Source: Akanthomyces muscarius
Taxonomy: Eukaryota > Ascomycota > Sordariomycetes > Hypocreales > Cordycipitaceae
DNA: 64,000 nt
Direction of reading: 5' to 3'
Assembly (NCBI RefSeq): GCF_028009165.1
Contig: NW_026611619.1
Location: forward strand, 1 to 64,000
Shown here: piece by piece, positions 52,522 through 64,000 of the stretch
Position numbering within the stretch: the first letter of the stretch is position 1
Layout of the letters: each line of letters opens with the position of its first letter
Position numbers and translations under genes: made by a program
Notes under the pieces: model-generated
What the model was told of the DNA's origin: nothing
The model's input: the letters and a program-made list of their open reading frames with translations, nothing else
The model's database searches: none

Positions 52522-55500
52522 CAAATTTGATTTGATTTGATTGGCGCGTGTTTCCACGTAACAAAGGAAATATTACAGATGGTTTTACAAGCAGTTGGAG
52601 CTGCTTAGGCGATTCGTTCGTCTCTTAGTCGCCAGCTAAGAGCGCCTTCCGTACCCTAGTATCGCTTGTTGATCTTCGAATAATAGAAGTCAGCAAGCTT
52701 TACGTAGGTTTGGAAGGATCTACCTAGGTATCTCCGTATCGCAGCTGCAGGCTCGGGGGTTAGCCGAGGCCTGAGGCTGTGGGGGATCTTCCTGCAGTAG
52801 AAAAGATGAGTTGGAGACTTCCGGCGCCCACATGGGCAGTTGATCACGGCGTCTTCGTGATTGAAGCGCTCGTGGTAGTCGGCGAAGTCTCCGTGGTGTG
52901 TCCTCGCGGCTAGGAGATATCCTAGCTGCCGTCGTTGAAGTGTCAGCTCGGGGAGCTTCTTCAGTTCCGCTTTCAGTTGGAGTCCGTGATAACTCTCGCG
53001 GTCAACTGTGTCCCACCAGCGCTGAAAAGCAATGGGGAGTAATCTTCGCATTTGGCGCTTGCAGTGGGAGACTGTCGGGAGATTGTCTCCTACCGGCATT
53101 TTTGCCCCTTCCTTAGCGAGCTGGTCGGCCAGCTCATTACCTTCGATTCCGGTGTGCCCTGGGCACCATCGTACACGAATCATGCCCGGGTGGGCATCGC
53201 CTGTCTTCTGGAACTGGCGGAACGCCAATTGTGACGATGGCGGCGCCGTCGCGCCTATGCAGTCGATCACAGAGGTGTTGTCGATGCAAACTGTGATCCC
53301 TTCCCCTGGGCGCTGACGCGCAAGAGCAGCGCGGAGGCCTTCCACGGCGCCTTTGATCTCTGCATCAAACACTTCGCCCTTGCCAATCTGGCCACATCCT
53401 TGTGCAATGAGCTGCTGCCGCCGGTAGACAACATATCCAAAGCCTGCTGTATCTTGTTCAGTTTTGGAGCCATCACTATAGACAACCATGCCCGTCTGGG
53501 TCTGGCTCCATTCCCGAATTCGTTCCGCTTGGCGTTCCTTTGTTGGGCGACGTTCTCTGTCTTCTGTCCAGATGGCGCTGGAGAAACGCTTGGGAATTAG
53601 GCGCGGCCGCTCTGCCGCTGGTGCCAGAGCGGCGTTGCGGAAGAGCCTGATGCTTTTCATCGCTGTTCGCCGTGTCGTGGCCGCATCGGGATGTGTGGCA
53701 TGCTGGATCTCATGCTCTTGCTGCACGATACGGTGGACAAGCGGATGGTTGACGTCAAGACGTGCCCAGCGGTTCGCATTTCGCATCGCAAGCTGCTCAA
53801 GCAGTACTTCTGCTGGCGGGATGCCAGCTTCCTTCCACAGTGTAGTCTTCGGCGTTGTCTTCCACGAGGGTAGGATCATTCGGCAGGCCGCTGTTAGTGT
53901 TTTCTGGATTATCCCAAGATGGCCCTTTAACACTCGCTCCGAACCTGGATACCAGACGTCCACTCCGTAGAAAAGAGTTGGCATAACCACTGCTAACACG
54001 GCTTTTCTCGCTGCAGCGGCTGAGATGCCACGGATGGTGTTGCTCATGCTTCGAAGGTGGTAGATGATGCTCTTAGCTTTCTGTGCCCACTTCGTAATGT
54101 GAACCGTGAAGTTCAGGCGCGCGTCGAACCAGATGCCGAGCCATCGCAATGCTGGTTTTGGTAGGACCGTCCGATCTTGATGCTGGATGGGCGGTAGGTT
54201 GCCTCGCTTTTCGTTCGCAAAGTGAATCACTTCTGTCTTCTTAACGTCGAAGGCGAAGCCTTCTCTCCTGCCCCATTCCTCCATCGCGGCAATTGCGGCA
54301 TTCGCTTGGGTGGTAGTTTCGTCCAGCGTGTCTCCAACGAAGAGCATGGCGGTGTCATCGGCATAGCCATATCGTTGCGTAGCGCCAGGGAGCATGTAGA
54401 GTGCCGCTGTCGCTAGCAGATATAGGATCGGCGAGAGAGGGGAGCCTTGCGGGATGCCACAAAGGAGCTCCAGTGCTTCCGCGGTGGCGTCCTCAAAGCG
54501 GACGCTTGCTAGTCTGTGTGCGAGGAACATCGCAAGCCAGCGGATGAGGAAATCCGGCCAACCTTGCTTGCGTAGCTGTAGTATGAGCCTATGTCGCAGT
54601 ATGGCGTCAAAAGCCCCTTCTACATCCATTGTCACTAGCGTGGCGACTTTCTTCTGCTTCCTTCTCCGTCGTGCTTGCTCCACGTCATGTGTTAGCGCAG
54701 CAGCAATGTCAGTAGCACTCCGTTGGGGCAGAGCGCCCGCTTGGTTCGGGTGTAGTATCTTGTGCTTGATGGCTAGATAAGACATTCGTTTAGCAATAAT
54801 GCGTTCCATGCCCTTGCCTAAGCAGGAGAGTAGAGAGATCGGTCGCCATGCCGATGGGTCCGTGAGGTCCCGTTTATTCGGTTTTGGTATCATCACCACC
54901 TCAGCTGTGCGCCATGCGCTCGGGCAGTAGCCTTGCTGTAAGCACGCATTGTAGATGTTTGTGACGAGATGTCCTATTGTTGGCCAGAGTGTCTGGAGCA
55001 TGTTCACTGTGATGCCGTCAGCGCCAGGCGAGGTGTTACCGGTGCTGAGGAGCCCAAAACGGGCTTCCTCGTAGGAGATCTGGCGGTCGAATGGGATTGA
55101 GGTTTTTGGTGTGACAGGGTGAGACCAAGGGTCTGCAATATCATCGTTAGCTGTACGACGTGCTAGTTTCGCCTGGCCTAGGGCTCGAGCTTTATCCTTG
55201 TTGGTTGAGAAGATCTGCCCGTCCACCTGAATCGGAGGTGGGGAAATCCGCTGCCGAGGCTTCAGCCAGCGTGTGACTTTGTAGACGTCACCCGGCGCTG
55301 TAATGTTTGCTATAATTCCACGCCAGAAGTCCCGCTGGACACGGCGAACCGTTCTCTTGAAGCAAACGCGCGCGCGCTGCGTCTCCTCGCCCGTAGGGTT
55401 CTCAGTCGTGCGCCAGAGCACTCGGAAGTCTAGTAGTGAATTCGCACACTCTTCGTTCCACCAGGGATTCTTGCCAGCCTTGTGGTTACTTTGTCGATGG

Positions 55501-56720
55501 CCGCAGGTGCGGATCGCCCTCTCGATAATGTTCGAGAGTGCAGATGCTGTTTGTTCGATGCTCTCGTGGCTATCAAGTGATGGGTGGAGTAGGGTGAACG
55601 CTGTCTTGACCTGGGTGACAAAGTTCTCCATTTCTTCGCCCAATGAGACTTTGTATCTGCTTATAACGCGCTGGGGGACCTCTGCTGCCAGTACTTCGAT
55701 ACACACGGTGTAGTGTAGTGAGCCTGTTGTTAGATACTCTTCCACTACTGCGGCGGCTTGGTCGATATTCGAGAATGCTAGGTCTATTGTGGTTGCGCAT
55801 CTGTGTGGTGTTGACCGGGTTGTGTCTGTGTCCGGTTCGTTGAGAAGGAGAAGACCTTGCTCTTCTGCCCATTCAGCGAGTTTTGTGCCGCATCTTGAGC
55901 TCGGTCGGTCTGTTCTCCAGTGGAGGTGATGGGCATTCATGTCCCCAGCGACGATAGTGTTCGTAGGGGCGTTCCATTGTGTGATGGCCGTGATAGTTTC
56001 GGTGACTTGAGGATCATTGTATACGTTCAAGATAGTAGTGCCGTTTACTACCACCCACAATAGGTCGCGACTGTGGAATACCGTGAGTTGTTCAGGATGT
56101 ATGTTATGATGCTTCCGGACGTAGGTGAGCACTCGTGGGCGTGTCGCTCGAGAGTTCCAATACGAGACAGGGGAGAAGCAGAGGAATCCAGGGTGATCTG
56201 GTACTCGGCAAAGGTCCTTTTTCTCGTTGTAAGAGGAGTGTGGTTCCTGCAGTAGGACCACGTTGTAGTCTTTTTCGTATGCTAGCTGAAGGGCTGCTTG
56301 ATGTGCAGGTTCGCTCTTGTCAACGTTCGCCTGGAATAGGCGGAGTGATATGGGTTTCTTATGTCCTGGCATGGTTTGACTATTGACTATTACGTCCGTT
56401 GGCGCCCTAGGGTAGGCTTTTGGACATGCTATCGAGCCTTCTACGGACTAATGTACTGGGTACAGTCGTACCCGCTAAGTGGGCCCCTAACAGAACGCGT
56501 GCCGCGCCCATGTTCTCACTAGTTGCCCCTGGACTACTCTTCCTGTCATCATCCTCCAGCTGTAGCAGTGTCAGGCCGAATGGCTATTGTCTGTCGGGAT
56601 CGATACCCGTCAGCGGGATCACGATGATGATGGTGCTGGCTGACGCGACCGCGGTTGCCGCCGCGGTCACATCACGCTAACAACTATTGTCGGCTGGTCT
56701 TTGTACGGGGACCAGCAGGA
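52522..56720 (-). mobile_element. LINE C, second copy
   Basis: Mirror of 16200-20398. Because it sits inside the duplicated arm in the same position relative to all neighbours, it was copied by the arm duplication, not by a new transposition. Confidence 0.8.
52656..56372 (-). CDS. LINE C ORF2 polyprotein, second copy
   Basis: Mirror of 16548-20264 and identical over 1238 codons, including the Ser-Leu-His in place of Ser-Asp-His in the endonuclease and the intact YADD and RNase H residues. Confidence 0.93.
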   Translation of the reverse strand: MPGHKKPISLRLFQANVDKSEPAHQAALQLAYEKDYNVVLLQEPHSSYNEKKDLCRVPDHPGFLCFSPVSYWNSRATRPRVLTYVRKHHNIHPEQLTVFHSRDLLWVVVNGTTILNVYNDPQVTETITAITQWNAPTNTIVAGDMNAHHLHWRTDRPSSRCGTKLAEWAEEQGLLLLNEPDTDTTRSTPHRCATTIDLAFSNIDQAAAVVEEYLTTGSLHYTVCIEVLAAEVPQRVISRYKVSLGEEMENFVTQVKTAFTLLHPSLDSHESIEQTASALSNIIERAIRTCGHRQSNHKAGKNPWWNEECANSLLDFRVLWRTTENPTGEETQRARVCFKRTVRRVQRDFWRGIIANITAPGDVYKVTRWLKPRQRISPPPIQVDGQIFSTNKDKARALGQAKLARRTANDDIADPWSHPVTPKTSIPFDRQISYEEARFGLLSTGNTSPGADGITVNMLQTLWPTIGHLVTNIYNACLQQGYCPSAWRTAEVVMIPKPNKRDLTDPSAWRPISLLSCLGKGMERIIAKRMSYLAIKHKILHPNQAGALPQRSATDIAAALTHDVEQARRRRKQKKVATLVTMDVEGAFDAILRHRLILQLRKQGWPDFLIRWLAMFLAHRLASVRFEDATAEALELLCGIPQGSPLSPILYLLATAALYMLPGATQRYGYADDTAMLFVGDTLDETTTQANAAIAAMEEWGRREGFAFDVKKTEVIHFANEKRGNLPPIQHQDRTVLPKPALRWLGIWFDARLNFTVHITKWAQKAKSIIYHLRSMSNTIRGISAAAARKAVLAVVMPTLFYGVDVWYPGSERVLKGHLGIIQKTLTAACRMILPSWKTTPKTTLWKEAGIPPAEVLLEQLAMRNANRWARLDVNHPLVHRIVQQEHEIQHATHPDAATTRRTAMKSIRLFRNAALAPAAERPRLIPKRFSSAIWTEDRERRPTKERQAERIREWSQTQTGMVVYSDGSKTEQDTAGFGYVVYRRQQLIAQGCGQIGKGEVFDAEIKGAVEGLRAALARQRPGEGITVCIDNTSVIDCIGATAPPSSQLAFRQFQKTGDAHPGMIRVRWCPGHTGIEGNELADQLAKEGAKMPVGDNLPTVSHCKRQMRRLLPIAFQRWWDTVDRESYHGLQLKAELKKLPELTLQRRQLGYLLAARTHHGDFADYHERFNHEDAVINCPCGRRKSPTHLFYCRKIPHSLRPRLTPEPAAAIRRYLGRSFQTYVKLADFYYSKINKRY

Positions 56721-59700
56721 GCTAGAGCCCTGCTGTCGGTGGCGTATATCGCCTAGACAAAGGAAAAGGATGAGGGTTTAACGAGTAGCGCTGACTACTC
56801 GGGCTGGATACTGTACAGAGCGCGCCAGGCTTGTATGCCCTACGAGGTTGCTACGTGCGCTTGTTGATCTTCGAGTAGTAGAAGTCAGCATGCCTACGAA
56901 CACCTCGTAGGATCTACCGAGGAACTTCCCTATTGCCATTTCTGGGTCGGGTGTGAGCCGAACCCGGAGATGGCCAGGGATTTTCCTACAGTAGAGGAGA
57001 TGGGTGGGAGACTTCTGGCGCCCGCAAGGGCACTCCAGCGTCGCCTGTCCAGGATGGAATCTCTCGTGGTATTCCGCAAAGTCGCCGTGTTGTGATCGTG
57101 CTGTCAGTAGATAGCCGAGCACACGGCGGGGGAGGCTGAGTTCCGGGAGTTCCTTCAGTTCAGCGCTAAGTCCACACTGCTGGTACTCCGTTTCTCTCCA
57201 CCGATACCCACCAGGCTCGGTGATCGATCGCTATCTGCCTTTTCAACTGCCTTTTCCTGTACGAGACAGATGGCAGATGCTTGTTCGTGGGGAGCGTAGC
57301 ACCATGCTTCGCGAGTTGGTCAGCCAGCTCGTTACCGAAGATGCCAGTTTTACCAGGTGACCATTTGACGGAGATCAGGTACGGATGCCTATCACCAATC
57401 TTTTGGAATTCTCGGAAGCAAGCCTGCGAAGAATCTGCCGCTGTTGTGCCGATACAGTCGATCACAGACGTGTTGTCCATACAGACTGTAATCGGCTCAC
57501 AGCGGCTGTTCTGCAGCATGGCCGCTTTTAGTCCTGCAAGCGCGCCGTGTATCTCGGCGTCGAATACTTCTCGTCGTCCCAGTTGTCCGGATCCCAAGTC
57601 TAGAAGTTGTCCATGGTGGAAAACGGCGAAGCCGTATCCTGCCGTATCAGCGTCTGTCTTGGAACCGTCGCTGAAGACTAGATAGCCCGCGGGTCGATGG
57701 GCGAGCCACTGCTCGAACTCTATTACAGCGTTCTCTTTGGTCTGCCTCTCCGTGGGCCCTTCTACTTGTATGTTGTCACAAAACCTCTGTGGGATGAGTC
57801 GTGGTCGCTCGACCTTAGGTGTGCGGAAGGCAGTCCGAAGGAGCCTTGAATGCCGGAAGGCTATTCGTTCTACAACGAGTGGTGTCTCGTTCAGCTCAAT
57901 CTCCCTCTGCGATTGTCGTAGTCGCTTGCTGATTGGGTGTGCTTTGTCTAGTGTAGCGTATCTGACCGCTACACGCCCTTGGTTGTGGCGGAGTAGGACA
58001 CTCGCTGGGGGAATGCCTGCTTCTTTCCACAGGAATTCTAGCGGCGTTGTCCTCCACATAGGCAGAATCATCCTGCAGGCAAGATTCAAAACGCGCTGTA
58101 TCTTGACTAGGTTTGTTTTCGAGATGTGGTTTCTTTTGAGATGGGAGTTGCCTGTATCTAAGCCGGGCAGCCAGGCGTCTAGTCCGTGGAATAGGATTGG
58201 CATAGCCACAGCCCAAACGGCTCGGCGGGCCGCTGTTGCTGCCATACCTCGTACGGTGTTATTCATGACTCGCAGGTGATTGATCACCCTGCGGGCCTTC
58301 TGCGTCCACTCGTCGATGTGATGGTTGAATGTAAGCTTCTTGTCGAGATAGATGCCGAGCCAACGCATGGATTTTGCCGCCCGTATCTCCTTATCGCCGT
58401 GGTTGACGATAGGGGACTCGCTATGGTCTGCTTTGCGTAGAGAGAAGTGCATGATTTCTGTCTTCTTTGGGTCGAAGTGAATTGCCTCGCCTCTTCCCCA
58501 CGATTCCATGGCCGCAATCGCTTCATTTGCTTGCCTTGTTGTTTCTTCTAGCGAGTCTCCTATGAAGAGCATCGCTGTGTCATCTGCATATCCATATCTC
58601 TGGGTTGCGCCCGTGAGGAAATAGATTGCAGCCGTGATCAAGATGTACAGTATTGGGGAGATTGGAGAACCCTGGGGCAGGCCGCAACGCAGTTTTGCGC
58701 TTGGTGTGGTCGTGTCCTGGAAGCGCACGCTGGCTAGCCTGTCTAACAAGAAGCTAGCGATCCAGCGGATTAGGAAGTCTGGCCACCCTTGTTGCCGCAG
58801 GCAGAGGACCATGGGGTTACGGAGGATTGCGTCGAAGGCGCCCATAACATCTTCTGTGACTAAAGTTGTCACCTTGCCCGCTGCAAGTGCTTCTTCTACG
58901 TCATAGATGAGGGACACCACTATATCTACAGCGGACCTTTTCGGCAGCGCTCCAACCTGGTTCGGATGGAGGATGCCGTATTTGATGGCAGCGTGTGCCA
59001 TTCTTCTTGCAATCACTCGTTCCAGCCGTTTACTAAGGCACGACAGGAGTGAGATAGGGCGCCATGAGGAAACGTCGCTAAGGTTTCGTTTGTTCAGCTT
59101 AGGGATCATGACCACTTCCACAGTCTTAAAAGCCGCCAGGGTGATGGCCGAGCTGTAGGCAGGCATTGTACAGTGTCGTAAGTGGTCCGGCGATCTGCGG
59201 CCAAGCTGCTTGTAGCATCTTGGTCGTGACCCCGACTGAGCCGGGGGTTGTGTTTCCAGTATGAAGGACAGCCTTCTCGATCTCTTTTGTTGAAATTGTT
59301 TTCGCGAACGGGATCCCCATGGCGGGGCTGACCGCTGGCTGCCATGGGTCGGGGATCTCGTCTGATGCACAACAACGACACGCGGGGGCGCGTGTCGTTG
59401 TCGTGCCAGGAGTCCACCGGGCTAAAGCACAGGAAGCCTAGGTGGTACTGAGTCCGGCATAACTTTTTCTGCTTGTTGAAGGACGTGCTCGGTTCTTGTA
59501 AGATTACAACATTGTATCCCTCCAGGAAGGCAAGCTGGAGAGCGGCGCTGTGAGCTTCCTTCCCTTTCTCGACGTTTGCTTGAAATATTTTGATTGTCGA
59601 TGATTGTCGATGATTGGAGGTGTGTGTGTGTTCTATTTATCATCTGCCATATGTGCGCATATTTCGTCGTAGTCGTTTCTTTGGTGATTGATCTCGTCGC

Positions 59701-60330
59701 CGGGTTTCCTGAGGCGGGCTACTTGGGGGGGAGCGTTCGCGGGATGTCCGGACGTTAATCGCTTCGCATACTAAGGGATCGCTCGAGAGGTTTGTGTCAT
59801 CTGAGGGTATGGTTTGTCGAGCGGTGTGAGTAGTAAGGAATCTCTTTTTGATCGTTGTCATGTGTTGTGCTGGTCTGTCCCGGATGTTGCCAGAATTTTC
59901 GCTCGTGATCGCCTCGATTGCTGGGAGCTGCGTGTTGTTGTCCGATTGAAATCGTTATTCTGTGATGGTGTGGTTCTCGGCTTTTTGTCCTGCGCCCTCT
60001 TCTTGGCTACTTTTGTCCGAGCTTTGCTGTGTTTCTAACTCGGCGTTACCGTGACAGGCTTCCCCAATTGCATTGGCGTCCGCTTCCGCATCGGGGAGGG
60101 ACAAAACTCCTCTTCGATTCGATTCTATAGGGTAAGCATCATCCAGTTTGAAGGTGCTTAGTTTTGGTTGGTTGTGGTGTGGAGGTTCCTGAATCTACTA
60201 CGATGACGGGCTCAACGGGCCGCGTGGTGTGGTCGGGAGGCCCGCTTTCGATGCCGAGGCGATCCCGACACGTCGTGATGGCGAGCTCGAAAGTCTCGAC
60301 GGCGGAGGCAAACGAGATCAATGTATAAAT
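56721..60330 (-). mobile_element. LINE B, second copy
   Basis: Mirror of 12590-16199. It shares the internal deletion, the hairpin (59372-59401) and all frame breaks. Confidence 0.8.
56778..59594 (-). pseudogene. LINE B ORF2 remnant, second copy
   Basis: Mirror of 13326-16142: truncated endonuclease start, then the long reverse transcriptase/RNase H frame (57166 to about 59130), then the separate C-terminal CPCGRQKSPTHLLYC piece (56778-57122). Confidence 0.85.
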
Positions 60331-60419
60331 GCACGATCCGAATCGGTCGAGTCAAAATTTTAACCAGCGCCGGAGAGCCCAAAGCCGCGGAGCAATGGAG
60401 AAATAGGTAGAAGCATGTT

Positions 60420-61540
60420 CAGAAGCTGATGGAGTTGTTGGAAAGGTCGCACGAGGAGATGAGAGAACTTAAGGAAGAAATGAAAGAGCTAAGCAAAAAG
60501 TGACGGAACAGAAATTGGCGATTGCTGAACAGGACGAACTGACTGGAGACCTCGACAACACGGCTACACAGCAAGAAAGTTCGATCAAGGAGCTTCAGCA
60601 CAAGCTTCGTGAAGCGACGGCCGAGCTGACAGAGGTACGAGTGCAACTTGAGACCTTTACTATAGCTGCATCGCGCACCGCAGGTAGCAGTTCGCTAGCG
60701 ACCTACGCTAAAATCGCGAGTACGCTACCCGGAAGCGCGCCGAGCAACTTTTGAACGCTATCCTCAGGCATGACAACGCCCTCGACCGCGACCGACATGT
60801 TCTACCGCACTATCGATTGCTCCTGAGTAGCGGTTGAAGACAGCCTCAGGGTGACCGCCGGTGGGATCCGCCGGACCACGCTTGAACGAGAAATTGAAAC
60901 CGACTAGGAAGCCGCAACCTGGCGATGCCGCGCCGTTACGAGAGACCCTAAGGGCCCATCACGCATTCGAGTCATGTGCCGAGACGAGAAGGAACAACAA
61001 AGGATAAAGCAACTCGCAGAAGCGAAACTTCCCGAAGGTACACGAGTGCTGCGGGACGACCTACACCAAATTCGAGTAGACAAGGTTGCGCGAGACGCAG
61101 TGCTTGTTCAAGCGGGAGTGGAACTTCCGAACAAGACGGAATTGCTATCGAGCCAGAATGACACCAGAGTCGCTAAAGTCGCTTGGCTGAGCGACGGATT
61201 TCTGAAACAGCATGGCTCTATTGCGGTCTATCTCGAAACAGCAACCGACGCTAAACGATTCCTCGCAGAGGGATGTTTTCGCGCCTGTGAACTGTCCGGG
61301 AGGACTGCGCCCTTCAGACGCAGTGAAAGACCGAGCCAATGCTGCAACTGCCAGCAACTGACGGATCACAATGCATACCAGTGCAAGAAGGCGCAGGTGT
61401 GTGGCAAATGCGCACAAGAAGGCCATCATCACAGCAGTGACAGCACATGTGCAACTATGAGCCCAAAATGCGTCCCATGTGGACCTTACGAGTCATTCAG
61501 CAAAGACTGCAGGAAGATTTACCCTCGTACAAATGACTAA
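60420..61540 (+). pseudogene. LINE A ORF1 (gag-like), second copy
   Basis: Mirror of 11380-12500. In this orientation the ORF1 stop (TAA, 61538-61540) overlaps the ORF2 start (ATG, 61533) in the sequence ATGACTAA, an arrangement that could serve stop-and-restart translation in the intact parent element. Confidence 0.8.
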
Positions 61541-64000
61541 GCCGCTCCGTCTTATTCAGCTAAATGTGCGGAAACGCGGCGAGGCGCATGACAGTTTGAT
61601 TAATGATGAAGATATTGGAGACGCGGCGGTGATAGCAATTCAGGAACCACAGGCGCGGTTGATAAAGGGCCGGTTACTGACCACCCCGATGAATCTCCAC
61701 AAATGGACGCAGATGGTACCGTCAATTTGGAAAGACGAAGTCAAGTGGGCGATAAGAAGCATGCCATGGGTAGCAAAGGATTTAGACGCGGAGCAAGTCG
61801 CGGTTGAGTCGTCGGACATGACAGCCGCGCTGGTGCCCATCTCGGAGCGGGTTCCCCTGGTAGCCTTTGTGTACGTGGAGAAGCTTGCTGCGCAAGCACT
61901 GGCCGACACGTGCGACACGCTTCGCTGCATGATACGGGAGGTGAGGCGGAAGAGAGGAAGCCTGGTGGATGTGGTGATGATGGCGGACTTCAATCGGCAG
62001 GATCAATTATGGGGAGGAGACGACGTATCCATGGCGAGGCAGGGTGAAGGGGATGCAATTGTTGATTTGGCGAACGAGCTATTCTTGCACAGTTTGCTGC
62101 CGCGGGGCACAAGAACATGGCAAGGCGGGGAACATGAATCCATTATCGACCTGATATTTGCGTCTGATGAATTAGCCGATGGGGGTAGTCCTGTGTGGGC
62201 TCTATGAGATAGACCATGGCTTGGACCACCCCACGAGTGGCACGGTTCTTTGACGCGACGGTTGCTGCCATGGAGCAACCCAGGCGTCTCCTGTTCAAAA
62301 ACGCATCTTGGAAGAAAATTAACGACGGGAGGATCGAGGAGGAACTGAGGAAGGTGCCAACAGAAGGAACGGTGCAAAACATAGACAGACTAATGACCGT
62401 TGTACTGGAAGCGGTACATGCGCTAACACCAAGGGCGAAACCGTCTCCGTACGCAAAACGCTGGTGGTGGACGTTGGATTTCACTCAACTGCGCCGAGTA
62501 TATACACACTGGCGCAACAAAACGAGGTCAGTGAGGCGAGCAGGTTGCAATGCGGAAGAACTCGAAAGAACGACCAAAGCAGCGCCAAAACAGTATCGCG
62601 ATGCCAACAGACAGCAGAAGAAGACTCACTGAGATGAATTACTGGCGGATAACGACAACATCTGGAAGGCAGCCAAGTACCTAAAATCGGGCGATAAGTC
62701 GGCGTTTGGTAAGGTACCACAACTCGTACGGGCTGACAACACAACCATCACCGTCGAGAAACAAGCCGAAGAGCTTCTTTCGTCCTTTCCCACCCTTGCA
62801 AGATGCCATCGAGGAGGAAGCAACAGAGTCACAGCGGGTTCCCGTACCCATGCCGGATAACGCGATGGAAGAGGTGGAGAGGCAGTTGTGTAGAGCCAAG
62901 CCGTGGAAAGCGCCAGGCGAGGATGCCCTACCGGTGGCGGTGTGGAAGGAAATTTGGCCGTCGGTCAAGCACAGGGTACTCAGTTTTTTCCAAGCGTCTC
63001 TCGACGAAGGAGTCCTGCCAGACCAATGTAGACATGCCAATATTATCCCATCGAAGAAACGAGGGAAAGAGAACTACGCGGCAGCAAAGATATGGAGACC
63101 AATCTCACTGTTGTGTACGCTGGGGAAAGTATTGGATGCAGTGATTGCAGAGAGGATTTCGTATGCCGTGGAAACGTTTGGCCTACTACCAACCAACCAT
63201 TTTGGAGCCTGTAAACAACATTCCGCGGAGCAGGTATTGTTACTTTTGCAAGAGCAGATATATAATGCGCGGAGAGGAAGACGGTTGTCAGCTTGATAAG
63301 TTTTGACGTGAAAGGAGCGTATAACGGGGTGTGCAAAGAAGGCTTACTGCAAAGGATGAGGGTTAGAAGAATGCCCGAAAAGTTAGCGCGATGGATTGGC
63401 TCATTCTGTTCCAGCCGCACAGCCTCGATTCTGGTCAACGGACACTTGTCTAGAACCCGAACGCTACACCAAGCAGGACTACCTCAAGGGTCGCCGCTTT
63501 CACCAATCTGCTACATTTTCTTCGATGCCGATCTGGTACAGAGATGCATTGATGCCAATGGCGGAGCCACAGCTTTCGTAGACGACTTCACGGCCTGGGT
63601 CACAGGCCCGACGGCACACAGCAACCGAGACAAGATCAAGGCCATTGTGGAAGAGGCGCTGGCCTGGGAAAAGAGAAGCGGCGCGACGTTAGAAACAGAC
63701 AAGACGGCTGTTATCCACCTTACCCACAACGCACGAAAAGTCGACTCAACCCAGTTATTATCCGGGGGCAGGCAGTAGTGCCAAGAAATCACGTCAAGAT
63801 TCTGGGCGTAATTTGGACTCGCGCCTTAAGTACAAGCAACAAATCGCACGAGCATCGACAACAGGGCTTAAAACAGTCAGGACCTGAAACGACTGGGAGG
63901 ACTTTCTTCTGCGACAGCAAGACAACTATTCACATCCACAGAAATTCCGCTGGTCGACTATGCGTCAAGTGCGTGGATGCACGCATATCAGGACAAATTA
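61533..64000 (+). pseudogene. LINE A ORF2, second copy, partial
   Basis: Mirror of 8920-11387: endonuclease (61533-62207), linker (62216-62632) and reverse transcriptase in two frames (about 62790-63296, then 63293-63778). It runs off the window before the RNase H domain. Confidence 0.85.

Larger units (their letters stand above)
39664..64000 (-). repeat. Right arm of giant inverted repeat
   Basis: Reverse-complement copy of 8920-33256. It begins abruptly with the first 91 bases of the capsid-RdRp gene in antisense, joined to unrelated spacer sequence at 39663/39664. It then repeats, in mirror order, the capsid gene, phosphatase, Gfd2-like relic, hAT relic, hypothetical gene and LINEs D, C, B and A. 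It is still matching at the last base of the window, so its true end lies outside. Near-perfect identity points to a recent duplication or active gene conversion. An assembly error is the main alternative. Confidence 0.97.
60375..64000 (+). mobile_element. LINE A, second copy, cut by the window end
   Basis: Mirror of 8920-12545. Only the 5' two-thirds of the element is visible. Whether the repeat includes the rest of LINE A cannot be told from this window. Confidence 0.85.

Noticed and set aside
8920..64000. Missed-adapter palindromic read as sole cause of the inverted repeat
   Set aside because: That artefact gives no unique spacer; here 6.4 kb of single-copy sequence lies between the arms. 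A scaffolding error is still possible and is listed as a check.
1..64000. CRISPR arrays, bacterial operons, ribosome binding sites
   Set aside because: No regularly spaced repeats and no bacterial gene organisation; introns and element types are fungal.

Overview
The window looks like an accessory, transposon-rich region of a filamentous ascomycete (Pezizomycotina-type) genome. The evidence is short spliceosomal introns of 55-62 bp (GTAAGC/GTGAGT donors, CTAAC-type branch sites), Tad1-like LINEs with a C-terminal RNase H domain, a Fot1/pogo-like transposon with TA target duplications, a hAT remnant, and genes derived from a fungal-type totivirus. I could not name the species. I saw no rRNA, convincing tRNA or CRISPR array.

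The dominant structure is a giant inverted repeat. Bases 8920-33256 and 39664-64000 mirror each other by x -> 72920-x. Every long reading frame I compared in one arm has an identical-length, identical translation in the other, so the arms (at least 24.3 kb each, running off the right edge of the window) appear essentially identical. A 6.4-kb single-copy spacer (33257-39663) separates them. The left boundary lies inside an intact gene, so the left side is the original arrangement and 39663/39664 is the novel joint.

Outside the repeat (1-8919) are: the 3' part of an intron-containing Myb/SANT-like gene; a 379-aa diverged mRNA capping enzyme (guanylyltransferase) with its catalytic motifs intact; a degenerate 1.83-kb pogo/Fot1-like transposon; and the 3' part of LINE A.

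Each arm carries, from outside to inside: LINE A (broken); LINE B (internally deleted); LINE C (intact 1238-codon ORF2 but with an altered endonuclease motif); a 5'-truncated LINE D; an unassigned 2.4-kb stretch; a hypothetical two-exon gene; a decayed hAT transposase; a broken Gfd2-like nuclease-fold fragment; a FCP1/NIF-type HAD phosphatase gene; and an intact 752-aa totivirus-like capsid protein gene.

The spacer holds the centrepiece, a 1783-codon uninterrupted reading frame. It fuses a totivirus-like capsid domain to an RNA-dependent RNA polymerase with motifs A, B and C (GDD) intact. It is transcribed divergently from the left capsid gene across a 270-bp intergenic region with two ACGCGT boxes. 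Downstream is a broken 3'-5' exonuclease pseudogene, then a copy of the sequence that also lies 3' of the capsid gene. The viral-derived frames stay open while most neighbouring transposons are broken, so domestication or recent capture is the main open question. Several cellular neighbours (capping enzyme, CTD-phosphatase-like protein, two nuclease relics) also concern RNA; a functional link between them and the viral genes is only an inference.
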